Below, piece after piece: positions 8,236 through 19,262 of a DNA stretch of 38,988 bases (its first letter is position 1; every line of letters begins with the position of its first letter). This DNA comes from Rhizobium sp. Root708. GTDB lineage: Bacteria > Pseudomonadota > Alphaproteobacteria > Rhizobiales > Rhizobiaceae. Location: assembly GCF_001429725.1 (NCBI RefSeq), contig NZ_LMHV01000017.1:1-38988 (forward strand). The letters run 5' to 3'. Position numbers and translations under genes: made by a program. The notes under the pieces are model-generated. The model was not told the DNA's origin, did no database searches, and saw only the letters and a program-made list of their open reading frames with translations.

Positions 8236-9111
8236 TCACTTCCCGCGGCTATCTTGCGCCAGCCTTTCGGCGGCGCCGGCGTGGGTGTCTTGCGGCACGA
8301 TCGAACGCGCGCGCTTGCCTTTGAAATAAGCCTGAACCCACGGATCGTCGTAGGCCAGCATGTCGTCGATCGTCCCCTCAACCATGACGCGCTTCTTTCC
8401 GAGCACCGCGATTCGGTCGCACACGGAAAACAAGCTATCGAGGTCGTGTGTCACCATATACACGGTCAGTCCCAGCGTATCCCGAAGCTTGGCGATCAGA
8501 TCGTCGAACTCCGCAGCACCGATCGGATCTAGCCCTGATGTCGGCTCGTCCAGAAACACAAGCTCCGGATCGAGCGCGAGTGCCCGCGCGAGCGCTGCCC
8601 GCTTGATCATGCCGCCTGAAAGCTCGGAAGGGTATTTGTCCGCCGCATCAGGCGCGAGACCGACAAGGCGTATCTTCAGATGCGCCAACTCGTCCATGAG
8701 CGACTGCGGCAGGTCCAGATATTCCCGCATCGGAAGCTGAATGTTTTCCTTCACGGTCAGCGACGAAAACAACGCGCCCTGCTGGAAGAGCACGCCGAGC
8801 CGCATGTCCAGCGCATTCCGTTGCGGCTCGTCAAGCTCGTCGAAGTCCTGCCCCAGGATCTTGATTTGCCCCGACCGGCGCGGAAGCAGCCGCAAAACGG
8901 TGCGCATGAGTACGGATTTACCAGTACCGGAAGCACCGACGAAACCCAGGATCTCGCCCCGGTAGATATCGAGATTCAGATTGTCGAGTACGATCTTGGA
9001 GCCGAAGCCGACGGTCACGTCGCGCGCCGAGAGCACGATGTCGCGCCCTTTTTCGCTCTCGATCTCCGTCTGCTCTTCTTCCACATGCACCTCAGAAATT
9101 AATCGCCGCAT
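8236..9111 (-). CDS. mlaF: ABC transporter ATP-binding protein, MlaF family
   Basis: A protein of about 291 residues with a complete ABC ATPase: Walker A GASGTGKS, signature LSGGM, Walker B LVFLDEPTSGLDP and the H-loop VTHDLDS. It should energise lipid transport by the MlaE permease and MlaD. The start is unsure. The ATG at 9111 gives a 20-bp overlap with the mlaE stop (9092-9094); GTG codons at 9090 and 9084 just after that stop are alternatives that would remove the overlap. The gene lies between mlaE and mlaD with almost no spacers, so all are one transcript. Confidence 0.93.
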   Translation of the reverse strand: MRRLISEVHVEEEQTEIESEKGRDIVLSARDVTVGFGSKIVLDNLNLDIYRGEILGFVGASGTGKSVLMRTVLRLLPRRSGQIKILGQDFDELDEPQRNALDMRLGVLFQQGALFSSLTVKENIQLPMREYLDLPQSLMDELAHLKIRLVGLAPDAADKYPSELSGGMIKRAALARALALDPELVFLDEPTSGLDPIGAAEFDDLIAKLRDTLGLTVYMVTHDLDSLFSVCDRIAVLGKKRVMVEGTIDDMLAYDDPWVQAYFKGKRARSIVPQDTHAGAAERLAQDSRGK

Positions 9112-10261
9112 AGAACATGGCAAAAAGCCCGTCCATCAGAATGACCACAAAGATCGCTTTGACGACCGCTGAAGTCACATGTTGGCCGAGCGACTCAGCA
9201 CTGCCACCTACTTTTAGGCCCTCTACCGCCGCAACGATACCGATAACGAGCGCCATGAAGGGCGCTTTGATCATTCCCGACAGCACCGTCGACAGCGTAA
9301 TTGCCTCGTGCAGCCGCGCGATGAAGTTTGCAAAGGTAATACCGGAATATCCCCAGGCGACGACGGCCGCGCCAGCCAGCGATGCGAAGTTGGCGATAAC
9401 GGTCAGCAACGGCAAGGCGACCGTCAGGGCGACGAGCCGCGGGAAGATCAACACGCCAACCGGATTCAAACCCATAACCTTCAGCGCGTCGATCTCCTCG
9501 CGCATCTTCATCGAGCCGATCTCAGCGGTGATGGCGCTGCCGGAGCGACCTGCAATCATGATGGCGGTCAGGAGAACGCCGATTTCACGCAACTGCAGAA
9601 TGCCGACAAGGTCGACGACGAAGACTTCGGCGCCGAAGTAACGCAGCTGGAACGCGCCCTGCTGCGCGATGATCGCGCCGATCAGAAACGACATCAGAAG
9701 GATGATCGGCACGGCGCGAACGCCCATGTGGTCGATCTGATTGACGATCGAGGCCGGCGACACGCCGCTGCCGCGACCGAATTTCATCTGCGCGCCGCGA
9801 ACCGCAGAGCCGAGGATATACATGGCCGCCGCGATGTTGTTCCAGAGATCGAACGCAATCTTGCCGATCGGGGCGAAGATACGCTCAGCCAGCGACAGTT
9901 TCGGTGCGGGCTCTGCATCGCTTTGGGAGGGCTCTTCCAGGAATGAGGCGATCAGTTCGTCGATATGCGGGTTGCTGCCCTCGAACGTCAGCGTGCCGCC
10001 GGCGCTTTCCACCTGCTTCTTCAGCCGGCACAGCAGCCAGACGCCGGCCGTATCGATGTCGGAAATCTGCGACAGGTCGAGCGTGATGCTGCGGCTATCA
10101 TGTGCCGTTAGCTTCTCGAAATCCTTCAGGACGAGATGAATATTGGCGCTTCGCCAGTTACCCTCAAGATGGGCGTGCACCTCCGACCCATTTGCTTGGT
10201 CGTCCACGTGCAGTGAGGCGGCGTTGCGGGGCTCGGACTTCAAAATGCTTGTATCTTTCAA
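9092..10261 (-). CDS. mlaE: MlaE family ABC permease with N-terminal STAS domain
   Basis: A 389-residue protein. Residues about 20-110 form a STAS domain (LEGNWRSANIHLVLKDFEKL, then ITLDLSQISDIDTAGVWLL), equivalent to the separate MlaB of enterobacteria. From about 130 on there is the MlaE permease: SFLIGAIIAQQGAFQLRYFGAEVFVVDLVG, REIGVLLTAIMIAGRSGSAITAEIGSMKMREEIDAL and the C-terminal transmembrane helices. The fusion explains why no mlaB gene is present here. It is the first gene of the transporter transcript. The divergent dipeptide epimerase gene starts 98 bp away, so the promoter should lie in 10262-10359. Confidence 0.94.
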   Translation of the reverse strand: MKDTSILKSEPRNAASLHVDDQANGSEVHAHLEGNWRSANIHLVLKDFEKLTAHDSRSITLDLSQISDIDTAGVWLLCRLKKQVESAGGTLTFEGSNPHIDELIASFLEEPSQSDAEPAPKLSLAERIFAPIGKIAFDLWNNIAAAMYILGSAVRGAQMKFGRGSGVSPASIVNQIDHMGVRAVPIILLMSFLIGAIIAQQGAFQLRYFGAEVFVVDLVGILQLREIGVLLTAIMIAGRSGSAITAEIGSMKMREEIDALKVMGLNPVGVLIFPRLVALTVALPLLTVIANFASLAGAAVVAWGYSGITFANFIARLHEAITLSTVLSGMIKAPFMALVIGIVAAVEGLKVGGSAESLGQHVTSAVVKAIFVVILMDGLFAMFYAAINF

Positions 10262-10359
10262 GGCTTACGGCGACATTGCCGACTCGCGAACGAGTGCTCG
10301 CCGCTAGCGCTCAATATACCCAAGCCCAACCAAATTTCCATGCGTGCAGGATTGCAAAT

Positions 10360-11343
10360 ATGCCACGGTCCCTCGAAATTGAAACGAGCTCCTTCCCCAT
10401 TGCCGGCACTTTCACGATTTCGCGCGGCAGCAAGACGACGGCCGAGGTCGTCACCTGCGTTTTGAAGGACGGCGACGTCATTGGATGGGGAGAATGCGTC
10501 CCCTATCGGCGCTACGGCGAGACCATCGAAAGCGTCACGGCGCAGATCGAGGCCGCCCGACCACTTCTGGAAAGTGGTCTCGAACTCGGCGATCTGGCGC
10601 AGGCGATGCCGCCCGGAGCGGCGCGAAATGCCGTTGATTGCGCTCTGTGGGACCTTGCAGCCAAGAAGAGTGGCCAGTCGGTCGCCGCTCGACTGGGCTT
10701 GAATGATCCGCAGCCGCTAACCACGGCCTTTACGATCTCGCTCGGCGAGCCCGACTTCATGGCGGACCAGGCACGCAGGAACGCGGACCGCGCCCTCTTG
10801 AAGGTGAAGGTCGGCACAGCCGATGACGAAAGCCGCATTCTGGCCGTCCGCGGAGCCGCCCCCGAGAGCGCGATCATTCTGGACGCGAACGAGGGTTGGA
10901 CCGAGGAGAATCTTGCCCGGCACCTGCAGATTGCCGCCAACGCCGGGATCGCATTGGTGGAGCAGCCCCTGCCGGCCGGCCGTGATGAAATTCTTGCCGA
11001 AATCGAACGTCCGATTCTCGTCTGCGCCGACGAAAGCGTGCATCACACCGGCGACCTTGCGAGCCTTCGCGATCGCTACGATGCGATCAACATCAAGCTC
11101 GACAAGACAGGCGGGCTGACGGAAGCCCTGGCCATGAAGCTTGAAGCACAGAGACTCGGCTTCAAGATCATGCTCGGCTGCATGGTCGGCACGTCGCTTG
11201 CGATGGCGCCGGCGGTCCTGCTCGCACAGGATGCCGATTTCGTCGATCTCGACGGCCCGCTGTTGCTGGCCCGCGATCGACAGCCCGGCTTGCGCTATGC
11301 CGCCTCTCTCGTCTGGCCGCCCGAAAGAGACCTCTGGGGCTGA
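10360..11343 (+). CDS. Enolase-superfamily dipeptide epimerase / N-acyl amino acid racemase (DgcA-like)
   Basis: A 327-residue member of the muconate lactonizing subgroup of the enolase superfamily. The catalytic KxK motif is in LLKVKVG, and the metal ligands lie in ILDANEGW, LVEQPL and CADES. IKLDKTGG carries the second catalytic lysine. This pattern fits L-Ala-D/L-Glu epimerases, which recycle murein peptides, and the related DgcA proteins that racemise N-acetyl-glutamate. The sequence alone does not separate the two. I start at the ATG at 10360 because the family begins at this point; upstream in-frame codons belong to the intergenic region. The 3' end overlaps the convergent MFS gene by 49 bp. 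Confidence 0.85.
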   Translation: MPRSLEIETSSFPIAGTFTISRGSKTTAEVVTCVLKDGDVIGWGECVPYRRYGETIESVTAQIEAARPLLESGLELGDLAQAMPPGAARNAVDCALWDLAAKKSGQSVAARLGLNDPQPLTTAFTISLGEPDFMADQARRNADRALLKVKVGTADDESRILAVRGAAPESAIILDANEGWTEENLARHLQIAANAGIALVEQPLPAGRDEILAEIERPILVCADESVHHTGDLASLRDRYDAINIKLDKTGGLTEALAMKLEAQRLGFKIMLGCMVGTSLAMAPAVLLAQDADFVDLDGPLLLARDRQPGLRYAASLVWPPERDLWG

Positions 11344-12515
11344 AGGTAGTAAGCGACGATGATCAGGCTGAGACCGGCCAGCGCGACGAACGCCATCACG
11401 TAGTAGCTTGCCAGCCCGAGCGCTGCGTAGACGTAACCCGCGGCGATCGTCATCAACCCCATGAACATGCCGTTATAGAAGAAGTAGGCGCCCTGCGCCG
11501 AAGACTCCTGCGTCTCCTGCACCGACGCGACGATACGCCGTTGCACGCCGGTGTGGACGAAGGCGTAGGTAAACGAGTGAAGGCACTGGAGCATGAAGAA
11601 CCCTGCAAATCCCCAGTGCATCGGAAACAGAATCCAGCGACAGACGCTCACGGCCGCGCCGAACCGGATAAGGGTCCATGCATCGAATCGACGGTTGAGA
11701 CGCCTGGAAAGAAAGAACACAGTCACCTCCGCGGCAACGCCGGCGCTCCAGAGCAAGGCGATCTGCGTTCCCGAAAAGCCGAGCTCGTGCCAGTAGAGCG
11801 TGGCGAAAGCCTGCAGCACCGCGTGGCTTGACTGCTGGATCGCAACGCCGATGAGCAGGGTCAGAAGGTGGGCCTGCCGTAGCGAGCTTCCGGTGGCTGC
11901 CGGAATATCAACAGGCGTGCCGCGCCGCCGGGTCGGTCCGATCCGCGGGCAATAGAGGGCCATGACTATCGTCATGACAAAGCCGAACGTCATGACCGGA
12001 AGGACCATTTCGCCGCCCCAGCGCCCGATCAACTGTCCGCCGATCAGTGTCGAGACGATGAAGGCGACCGATCCCCACACCCGCATCGAGCCGTAATCCA
12101 GCCCCCAGCGGCGAACGCCTGAAATCACGATCGATTCAACGACAGGCACGTAGAAAGAGAAGGTCGCTCCCTGGAGCGTATAGACGAGCAGAACAGGCCA
12201 GAAGGTCGTCGTCCAATAAAGCGCAATGGCCGTCAGCAGTGACAGGCAGCCGGAAAACAGAAGGACGTCCGCCCTCTCCTTCATTCGATCGGCATACATT
12301 GCCACGACAGGCGCCACGAGAACGCGGACGACCATCGGAACCGCCAGTATCATCCCGATCTCGTGGTCGTTGAAATCATGAAGGGCAAGCCACACCGGAA
12401 AGAACGGCAAGGCCACACCGTTGACGAGAAGCGGCGCGCAATAAGATAGGGCACTTAGCAATCGAAAGTGCGCAGGCGCGCCCTCGCCCGAGGAAGGATT
12501 TTGAGCGGGAATCAT
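11295..12515 (-). CDS. MFS transporter, HcaT/LacY-like (MFS_1_like)
   Basis: A 406-residue membrane protein with about 12 hydrophobic segments and the loop between helices 2 and 3 typical of the major facilitator superfamily (ADRMKERADVLLFSG). The N-terminal SALSYCAPLLVNGVALPFFPVWL and the SMRVWGSVAFIVSTLIGGQL block fit the MFS_1_like branch, which includes the phenylpropionate transporter-like HcaT. The substrate is unknown. It is convergent with the dipeptide epimerase gene and overlaps its end by 49 bp, so antisense interference between the two messages is possible. Upstream (12516-12678) shows no other gene. Confidence 0.88.
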   Translation of the reverse strand: MIPAQNPSSGEGAPAHFRLLSALSYCAPLLVNGVALPFFPVWLALHDFNDHEIGMILAVPMVVRVLVAPVVAMYADRMKERADVLLFSGCLSLLTAIALYWTTTFWPVLLVYTLQGATFSFYVPVVESIVISGVRRWGLDYGSMRVWGSVAFIVSTLIGGQLIGRWGGEMVLPVMTFGFVMTIVMALYCPRIGPTRRRGTPVDIPAATGSSLRQAHLLTLLIGVAIQQSSHAVLQAFATLYWHELGFSGTQIALLWSAGVAAEVTVFFLSRRLNRRFDAWTLIRFGAAVSVCRWILFPMHWGFAGFFMLQCLHSFTYAFVHTGVQRRIVASVQETQESSAQGAYFFYNGMFMGLMTIAAGYVYAALGLASYYVMAFVALAGLSLIIVAYYLQPQRSLSGGQTREAA

Positions 12516-12637
12516 TGGTAGACCTGTAAGGAAACTGCCCGTTGCCTAACATATCAACCTACAAGCGACTATGGCGAGAAATAGCCCGCCAAATCGTTTT
12601 CAAAAATAAATCGAATCTGTCGCGGTGATGCCACGCC

Positions 12638-12658
12638 CCGGCGCCTTCAAAGCGCCGG
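12638..12658. terminator. Weak hairpin downstream of the LpxH-like gene
   Basis: A perfect 7-bp GC-rich stem (12638-12644 with 12652-12658) with a 7-nt loop, 20 bp beyond the stop codon of the metallophosphoesterase gene. No T-run follows on the minus strand, so termination here is only suggested. Confidence 0.35.
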
Positions 12659-12678
12659 TGTCTCCGTGGTGTGGAGCG

Positions 12679-13482
12679 TCAGGCGGCCTGTTGCGCCAGC
12701 TCGCCCTGCGGGTTGACCGGCAGTGCCAGCGGAAGGCTATCGGCGATCTGGCGCCACTCGATCAGTTCGAAGGTTCCGTCCTGATGCTCGGCGATGGCAG
12801 TGCAGCTCTCCACCCAGTCGCCGGTGTTGATGTAGCGGATGCCGTCAATGTCTTCCATGACGGCGTGGTGGATGTGACCGCAGATCACACCATCGGCGTT
12901 GTTCTTCCTGGCTTCGTCGGCGACCACTCTCTGGAACTCGCCGATGAAGTTGACGGCGTGTTTGACCTGAAGCTTCGCCCAGGCAGAGAACGACCAGTAT
13001 GGCATGCCGAGGCGACGGCGAACCGCCGCGAGGCCGATATTGATCATGATCGCCATGTCGTAGGCCCAGTCGCCGAGATAGGCGAGCAACCGCGCGTTAC
13101 GGACGACGACGTCGAATTCGTCGCCGTGCAGGACGAGATATCTCTTGCCGTCGGCGGTGTCATGGATCATGCGCTCGGCAACTTCGATACCGCCGAAATG
13201 CATGCCGGGGAAATCACGGAGAAACTCGTCGTGATTGCCAGGGATATAGACGACACGCGTTCCCTTGCGTGCCTTCCGCAATAGCTTCTGGACGACGTCG
13301 TTGCAATCTTGCGGCCAGTACCAGCTACGCTTCAGCCGCCATCCGTCGACGATATCCCCGACGAGGACGATCGTGTCGGCGTCGTGATACTTCAGGAAAT
13401 CGAGAAGAAAGTCCGCCTTCGCGGCCTTCGAGCCGAGGTGCACGTCGGAAATAAAGAGCGTACGGAAGTGGCGGGTATCCAT
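12679..13482 (-). CDS. UDP-2,3-diacylglucosamine diphosphatase-like metallophosphoesterase
   Basis: A 267-residue calcineurin-like phosphoesterase. The metal-binding motifs are in order: SDVHLGS, VLVGDIVDGW, IPGNHDEF, VLHGDEFD and CGHIHHAV. The spacing and the segment after GDEFD fit the LpxH family, which hydrolyses UDP-2,3-diacylglucosamine to lipid X in lipid A synthesis at the inner membrane. Many rhizobia also rely on LpxI in the lpx cluster, so this copy could be an LpxH paralogue with another substrate. I start at the ATG at 13482, preceded by GAAGGA five bases upstream; an in-frame codon at 13500 is less likely. Confidence 0.82.
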   Translation of the reverse strand: MDTRHFRTLFISDVHLGSKAAKADFLLDFLKYHDADTIVLVGDIVDGWRLKRSWYWPQDCNDVVQKLLRKARKGTRVVYIPGNHDEFLRDFPGMHFGGIEVAERMIHDTADGKRYLVLHGDEFDVVVRNARLLAYLGDWAYDMAIMINIGLAAVRRRLGMPYWSFSAWAKLQVKHAVNFIGEFQRVVADEARKNNADGVICGHIHHAVMEDIDGIRYINTGDWVESCTAIAEHQDGTFELIEWRQIADSLPLALPVNPQGELAQQAA

Positions 13483-13722
13483 ATTTTCCTTCACAAGCAT
13501 TCTGCCTGTGCCCCATGCTTCATCTGCCCCCTGAAAACCAGACTCGTGTTTCAGGAAGATGACATAGCGGCAGTCTTCCCACCGCTGCGAGCGTCAGCCT
13601 CCGCGCTAGGCCGCACAATTGCGCGCTTTTCGCGATTGCTTCTGAAATTCTGACTGTTACGACAGTTCGATTGATGTATTGAAGGCACTCCAAAAGACAG
13701 CATGCGGCAGCCGGAGGCGATG

Positions 13723-16035
13723 ATGGATCATCACGACAAACCCAAGACGGAAAAGAACGTGGCAGGCGGCAGCCTTGATGAGCAGGCACTCTTCTTCCAC
13801 CGCTATCCCCGTCCGGGCAAGCTGGAGATCCAGGCCACCAAGCCACTCGGCAACCAGAGAGACCTTGCGCTCGCGTACTCTCCGGGCGTTGCAGCGCCCT
13901 GTCTCGCCATCCGCGACAATCCCGAGACGGCTGCCGATTACACATCGCGCGCCAACCTCGTCGCCGTGATTTCGAACGGGACGGCGGTTCTCGGCCTCGG
14001 CAATATCGGCCCGCTCGCCTCGAAGCCCGTCATGGAGGGCAAGGCTGTCCTCTTCAAGAAGTTCGCCAATATCGACGTCTTCGATATCGAGGTTGACGCC
14101 ACCAGCGTCGACCAGATGGTAGCGACCGTGGCGTCCCTGGAGCCGACCTTCGGGGGCATCAATCTCGAGGATATCAAGGCACCCGAGTGCTTCGAGATCG
14201 AGCGCCGCCTGCGCGAAAAGATGAAGATCCCGGTCTTCCACGACGACCAGCACGGCACGGCGATCATTGTCGCGGCCGCGATCCTGAACGGCCTCGAACT
14301 AGCCGGCAAGAAGATCGATGCGGTCAAGATCGTCGCTTCCGGCGCTGGCGCGGCCGCCCTTGCCTGCCTCAATCTTCTCGTAACACTTGGCGCAAAGCGC
14401 GAGAACATCTGGGTTCACGACATCGAAGGCCTCGTCTACGAAGGCCGCGTGGAGCTCATGGACGAGTGGAAGAGCGTTTATGCGCAGAAGAGCGACACAC
14501 GCACGCTGGCGGAAAACATCGGCGGCGCGGATGTGTTTCTCGGCCTCTCGGCCGCAGGTGTACTGAAGCCGGAACTCCTGGCGCAGATGGCTGAGAAGCC
14601 GCTCATCATGGCACTCGCAAACCCCACGCCTGAAATCATGCCCGATCTGGCGCGTGCGGCACGCCCGGACGCCATGATCTGCACCGGCCGTTCGGATTTC
14701 CCGAACCAGGTCAATAACGTACTCTGCTTCCCCTTCATTTTCCGTGGCGCGCTCGACTGCGGTGCTGTCACGATCAACGAAGAAATGAAGATGGCGGCGG
14801 TCCGTGCCATTGCAGCACTTGCGCGCGAAGAGCCTTCCGACGTCGCCGCCCGCGCCTATTCGGGCGAGACTCCGATCTTCGGGCCGAACTACCTCATTCC
14901 CTCGCCGTTCGACCCACGCCTCATCCTGCGTATAGCGCCGGCCGTTGCGAAGGCTGCGGCTGAAAGCGGTGTCGCCCTGCGTCCGATCGCGGATTTCGAC
15001 GCTTATCTCGACCAGCTGAACCGCTTCGTCTTCCGCTCCGGTTTCGTCATGAAGCCGATCTTCGCCGCTGCGAAGAATGCTGAAAAGAAGCGCGTGATCT
15101 TCTCGGAAGGTGAAGACGAGCGAGTGCTGCGTGCCGCCCAGGTACTTCTGGAAGAAGGCATCGCGGAGCCGATCCTGATCGGCCGCCCACAGGTCATCGA
15201 GACACGTTTGCAGCGCTATGGCCTTCGCATTCGCCCGCTGTCCGATTTCGATGTCATCAACCCCGAAGACGATCCGCGGTTCCGCGAATATGTCGACCTC
15301 TACTTCTCGCTCGTCGGTCGCCGCGGTGTCATCCCCGAAGCGGCCCGTACGATCGTTCGAACGAACACGACCGTTATCGGCGCGCTTGCCCTGAAGCGCG
15401 GTGAAGCGGACGCCCTCATCTGCGGTCTCGAAGGACGTTACGAGAAGCACCTGCGCGATGTTCGCCAGATCATCGGCAAGCGCGAGAACGTCCGCGACTT
15501 CTCCGCACTGAGCCTCCTGATCTCGCAGCGCGGCGCAACGTTCTTCACCGACACCTATGTGACCTTCAATCCGACGGCCGAAGAGGTTGCCGAATCTGCG
15601 GTTCTCGCCGCCGAAGAGATCAAGCGCTTCGGCATCACGCCCCGCGCCGCCCTCGTGTCGCACTCGAATTTCGGATCGCGTGAATCCGAGAGCGCCACGA
15701 AGATGCGCGCCGCGCTCAAGCTGGTGCGTGAAAGCGCTCCGGAGCTCGAGGTGGACGGCGAAATGCATGGGGAAAGTGCGATCAGCGAGGCACTACGCAA
15801 GCGCGTCATGCCGGACACGACATTGCACGATGAAGCGAACCTGCTCGTCTTCCCGAACCTTGATGCTGCCAACATCACGCTTGGCGTCGTCAAGTCGATG
15901 ATCGACGGCCTGCACGTCGGCCCAATCCTTCTCGGGGCTGCCATGCCCGCGCACATTTTGGCGCCGTCGGTTACCTCGCGTGGCGTCGTGAACATGGCAG
16001 CGCTCGCGGTTGTCGAGGCTTCCCAGCCGGCGTGA
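13723..16035 (+). CDS. dme: NAD-dependent malic enzyme fused to a phosphotransacetylase-like domain
   Basis: A 770-residue protein. The first about 430 residues are a malic enzyme, which decarboxylates malate to pyruvate ([58 protein letters not shown] for NAD(P) binding, [20 protein letters not shown]). The rest (about 445-760) resembles phosphotransacetylase ([16 protein letters not shown] through [19 protein letters not shown]) but in this fusion it is thought to be non-catalytic and to sense acetyl-CoA. Rhizobia carry two such fusions, the NAD enzyme dme and the NADP enzyme tme. Length 770 and the neighbourhood with bluB favour dme, which in Sinorhizobium is needed for nitrogen fixation on C4-dicarboxylates. 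The start at 13723 has a GGAGG at the right distance; a longer frame from 13702 does not. Confidence 0.9.
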   Translation: MDHHDKPKTEKNVAGGSLDEQALFFHRYPRPGKLEIQATKPLGNQRDLALAYSPGVAAPCLAIRDNPETAADYTSRANLVAVISNGTAVLGLGNIGPLASKPVMEGKAVLFKKFANIDVFDIEVDATSVDQMVATVASLEPTFGGINLEDIKAPECFEIERRLREKMKIPVFHDDQHGTAIIVAAAILNGLELAGKKIDAVKIVASGAGAAALACLNLLVTLGAKRENIWVHDIEGLVYEGRVELMDEWKSVYAQKSDTRTLAENIGGADVFLGLSAAGVLKPELLAQMAEKPLIMALANPTPEIMPDLARAARPDAMICTGRSDFPNQVNNVLCFPFIFRGALDCGAVTINEEMKMAAVRAIAALAREEPSDVAARAYSGETPIFGPNYLIPSPFDPRLILRIAPAVAKAAAESGVALRPIADFDAYLDQLNRFVFRSGFVMKPIFAAAKNAEKKRVIFSEGEDERVLRAAQVLLEEGIAEPILIGRPQVIETRLQRYGLRIRPLSDFDVINPEDDPRFREYVDLYFSLVGRRGVIPEAARTIVRTNTTVIGALALKRGEADALICGLEGRYEKHLRDVRQIIGKRENVRDFSALSLLISQRGATFFTDTYVTFNPTAEEVAESAVLAAEEIKRFGITPRAALVSHSNFGSRESESATKMRAALKLVRESAPELEVDGEMHGESAISEALRKRVMPDTTLHDEANLLVFPNLDAANITLGVVKSMIDGLHVGPILLGAAMPAHILAPSVTSRGVVNMAALAVVEASQPA

Positions 16036-16114
16036 GTTGGCACAAATCGGGAAAATGCGTTAGGGTTCAGGCGGCAGCTTGTTAAGACAAACAGGCTAGG
16101 AAGGAGAGGCGGTG

Positions 16115-17987
<1,873 letters not shown>

Positions 17988-17997
17988 TCAATGATTG

Positions 17998-18155
17998 TCG
18001 GGCCGGTCTTCTGACTTGGCGTCGTCCGTCTGCCGCGCCTTCCCGGTTGGACCAGTGGCATCATGCGGCAAACGTCAGCCTTACAGCGTTGGGCACGTTC
18101 CGGTCTTTCACCGGATTCCCGATTCTCCCGCCTTGTCACGGGCACCTGACACCGC
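17998..18155 (-). promoter_or_regulatory. Cobalamin riboswitch upstream of bluB
   Basis: On the minus strand this leader reads, in order, a GCGGGAGAATCGGGAAT-like segment, the CCGGTGAAAGACCGG hairpin, the GCCACTG box (18053-18059 in complement), GGGAAGGC, and the B12 box AAGTCAGAAGACCGGCC (complement of 18001-18017). These are the core elements of the adenosylcobalamin aptamer. It lies about 56 bp before the bluB start, and the downstream stretch can form a GC-rich hairpin near the ribosome binding site, which suggests control of translation or early termination. Confidence 0.95.
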
Positions 18156-18189
18156 CTCTATGCCGGGAACGGCCGATTGGCGCAAGCTG

Positions 18190-19023
18190 TCAGTCCGATA
18201 CCGGGAAGTAGCGCACAAAGGCAAATTCGTCACCATCAGGTGACCAGTTCGGAACGTTTATGGTTCCCTGCCCTCCAAAGAGCTCGAACAGGGTGGTGAG
18301 GTTGCCACCGTCCATGTCCATCATCCGCAAGCGGACATTGAGATCGCGGGGATGATCGAAGACGTCAGGGTCGTAGGAGAGGATCAGCACCTTGTCGTTC
18401 GTCGGCGCCGGATGCGCGAACCAGTTGCCGTAATTGTCGTGGGTGACCTGCTCGAGGCCACTACCGTCAGGATGGATACGCCAGATCTGCATCAGTCCGG
18501 TGCGGCTCGAATTGAAATAGATCCATCGACCATCGTGCGAATAGTCCGGCCCATCATTGCGGCCTTCGCCCTGCGTCAGCCGTTGCTCTTCGCCACCGGC
18601 AACCGGGATCGTGTAGATATCGAAAAGGTCGTCCCGGATGCCGCAGTAGGCAAGCTCTTTCCCGTCGGGCGACCACCCGTGCCAATAGGAAGGTTGCTTC
18701 GGCGTCACCAGTTGCGGTGTCCCCCCCTCGATAGGAAGAACATAGATCGTCGACTTGCCGAATTGGGTCTTGTCGGAGATGACGATCTGCGATCCGTCAG
18801 GGGAAATGCCGTGGTCGTTGTTGCACGTGACGGCAAAGCCCGTATCGACTTCTTCAACGCGCCTGGACCCGTCCAGCAGCAGCTTATAGAGGCGTCCGTC
18901 GCCGTTCAGCAGGAGATAGCGTCCGTCGGGCGCGAAATTCGGCGCCTCGACAAGTTCCGCCGTCTGCCAAACGATCCGTGTTTCGCCCGTTCGTACATTG
19001 TAAATCTCAACCGAACTCCGCAC
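18190..19023 (-). CDS. TolB-like beta-propeller protein (PD40 repeats)
   Basis: A 277-residue protein built from WD40-like PD40 repeats: APDGRYLLLNGDGRLY, SPDGSQIVISD, SPDGKELAYCG, SHDGRWIYFNSSRTG, and WSPDGDEFAFVRYF. Together with its overall length this predicts a six- or seven-bladed propeller. Unlike TolB, it has no signal peptide, so it would be cytoplasmic. The ligand or partner is unknown. It lies upstream of the riboswitch-bluB unit on the same strand but is separated from it by the riboswitch and about 35 bp, so independent control is expected. Confidence 0.82.
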   Translation of the reverse strand: MRSSVEIYNVRTGETRIVWQTAELVEAPNFAPDGRYLLLNGDGRLYKLLLDGSRRVEEVDTGFAVTCNNDHGISPDGSQIVISDKTQFGKSTIYVLPIEGGTPQLVTPKQPSYWHGWSPDGKELAYCGIRDDLFDIYTIPVAGGEEQRLTQGEGRNDGPDYSHDGRWIYFNSSRTGLMQIWRIHPDGSGLEQVTHDNYGNWFAHPAPTNDKVLILSYDPDVFDHPRDLNVRLRMMDMDGGNLTTLFELFGGQGTINVPNWSPDGDEFAFVRYFPVSD

Positions 19024-19262
19024 TTCGTCCTCCTCGCTGCCGGGTGGGGATCATCAACTACGATAGGCCGCAGCCCGGCGCAAGGACGGCAATGCGACGC
19101 CCTCGCCTACGCCTTTGGCCCACAACGATAAAAAGCTGCGCAATCCCGGGAAACTTAATCGGTTCATCTAGCGTTCATGACGTGGATGTGACAGTTCCAA
19201 GAAGTTTTGATGACGTTGGAGTTGAGGCGTTGATCGCGCAAGTAATCAGATCCGGAGCGGCG

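Noticed and set aside
14299..15768. A 489-codon minus-strand open frame inside dme
   Set aside because: It is entirely antisense to a well-supported malic enzyme domain; long antisense frames are common in GC-rich DNA.
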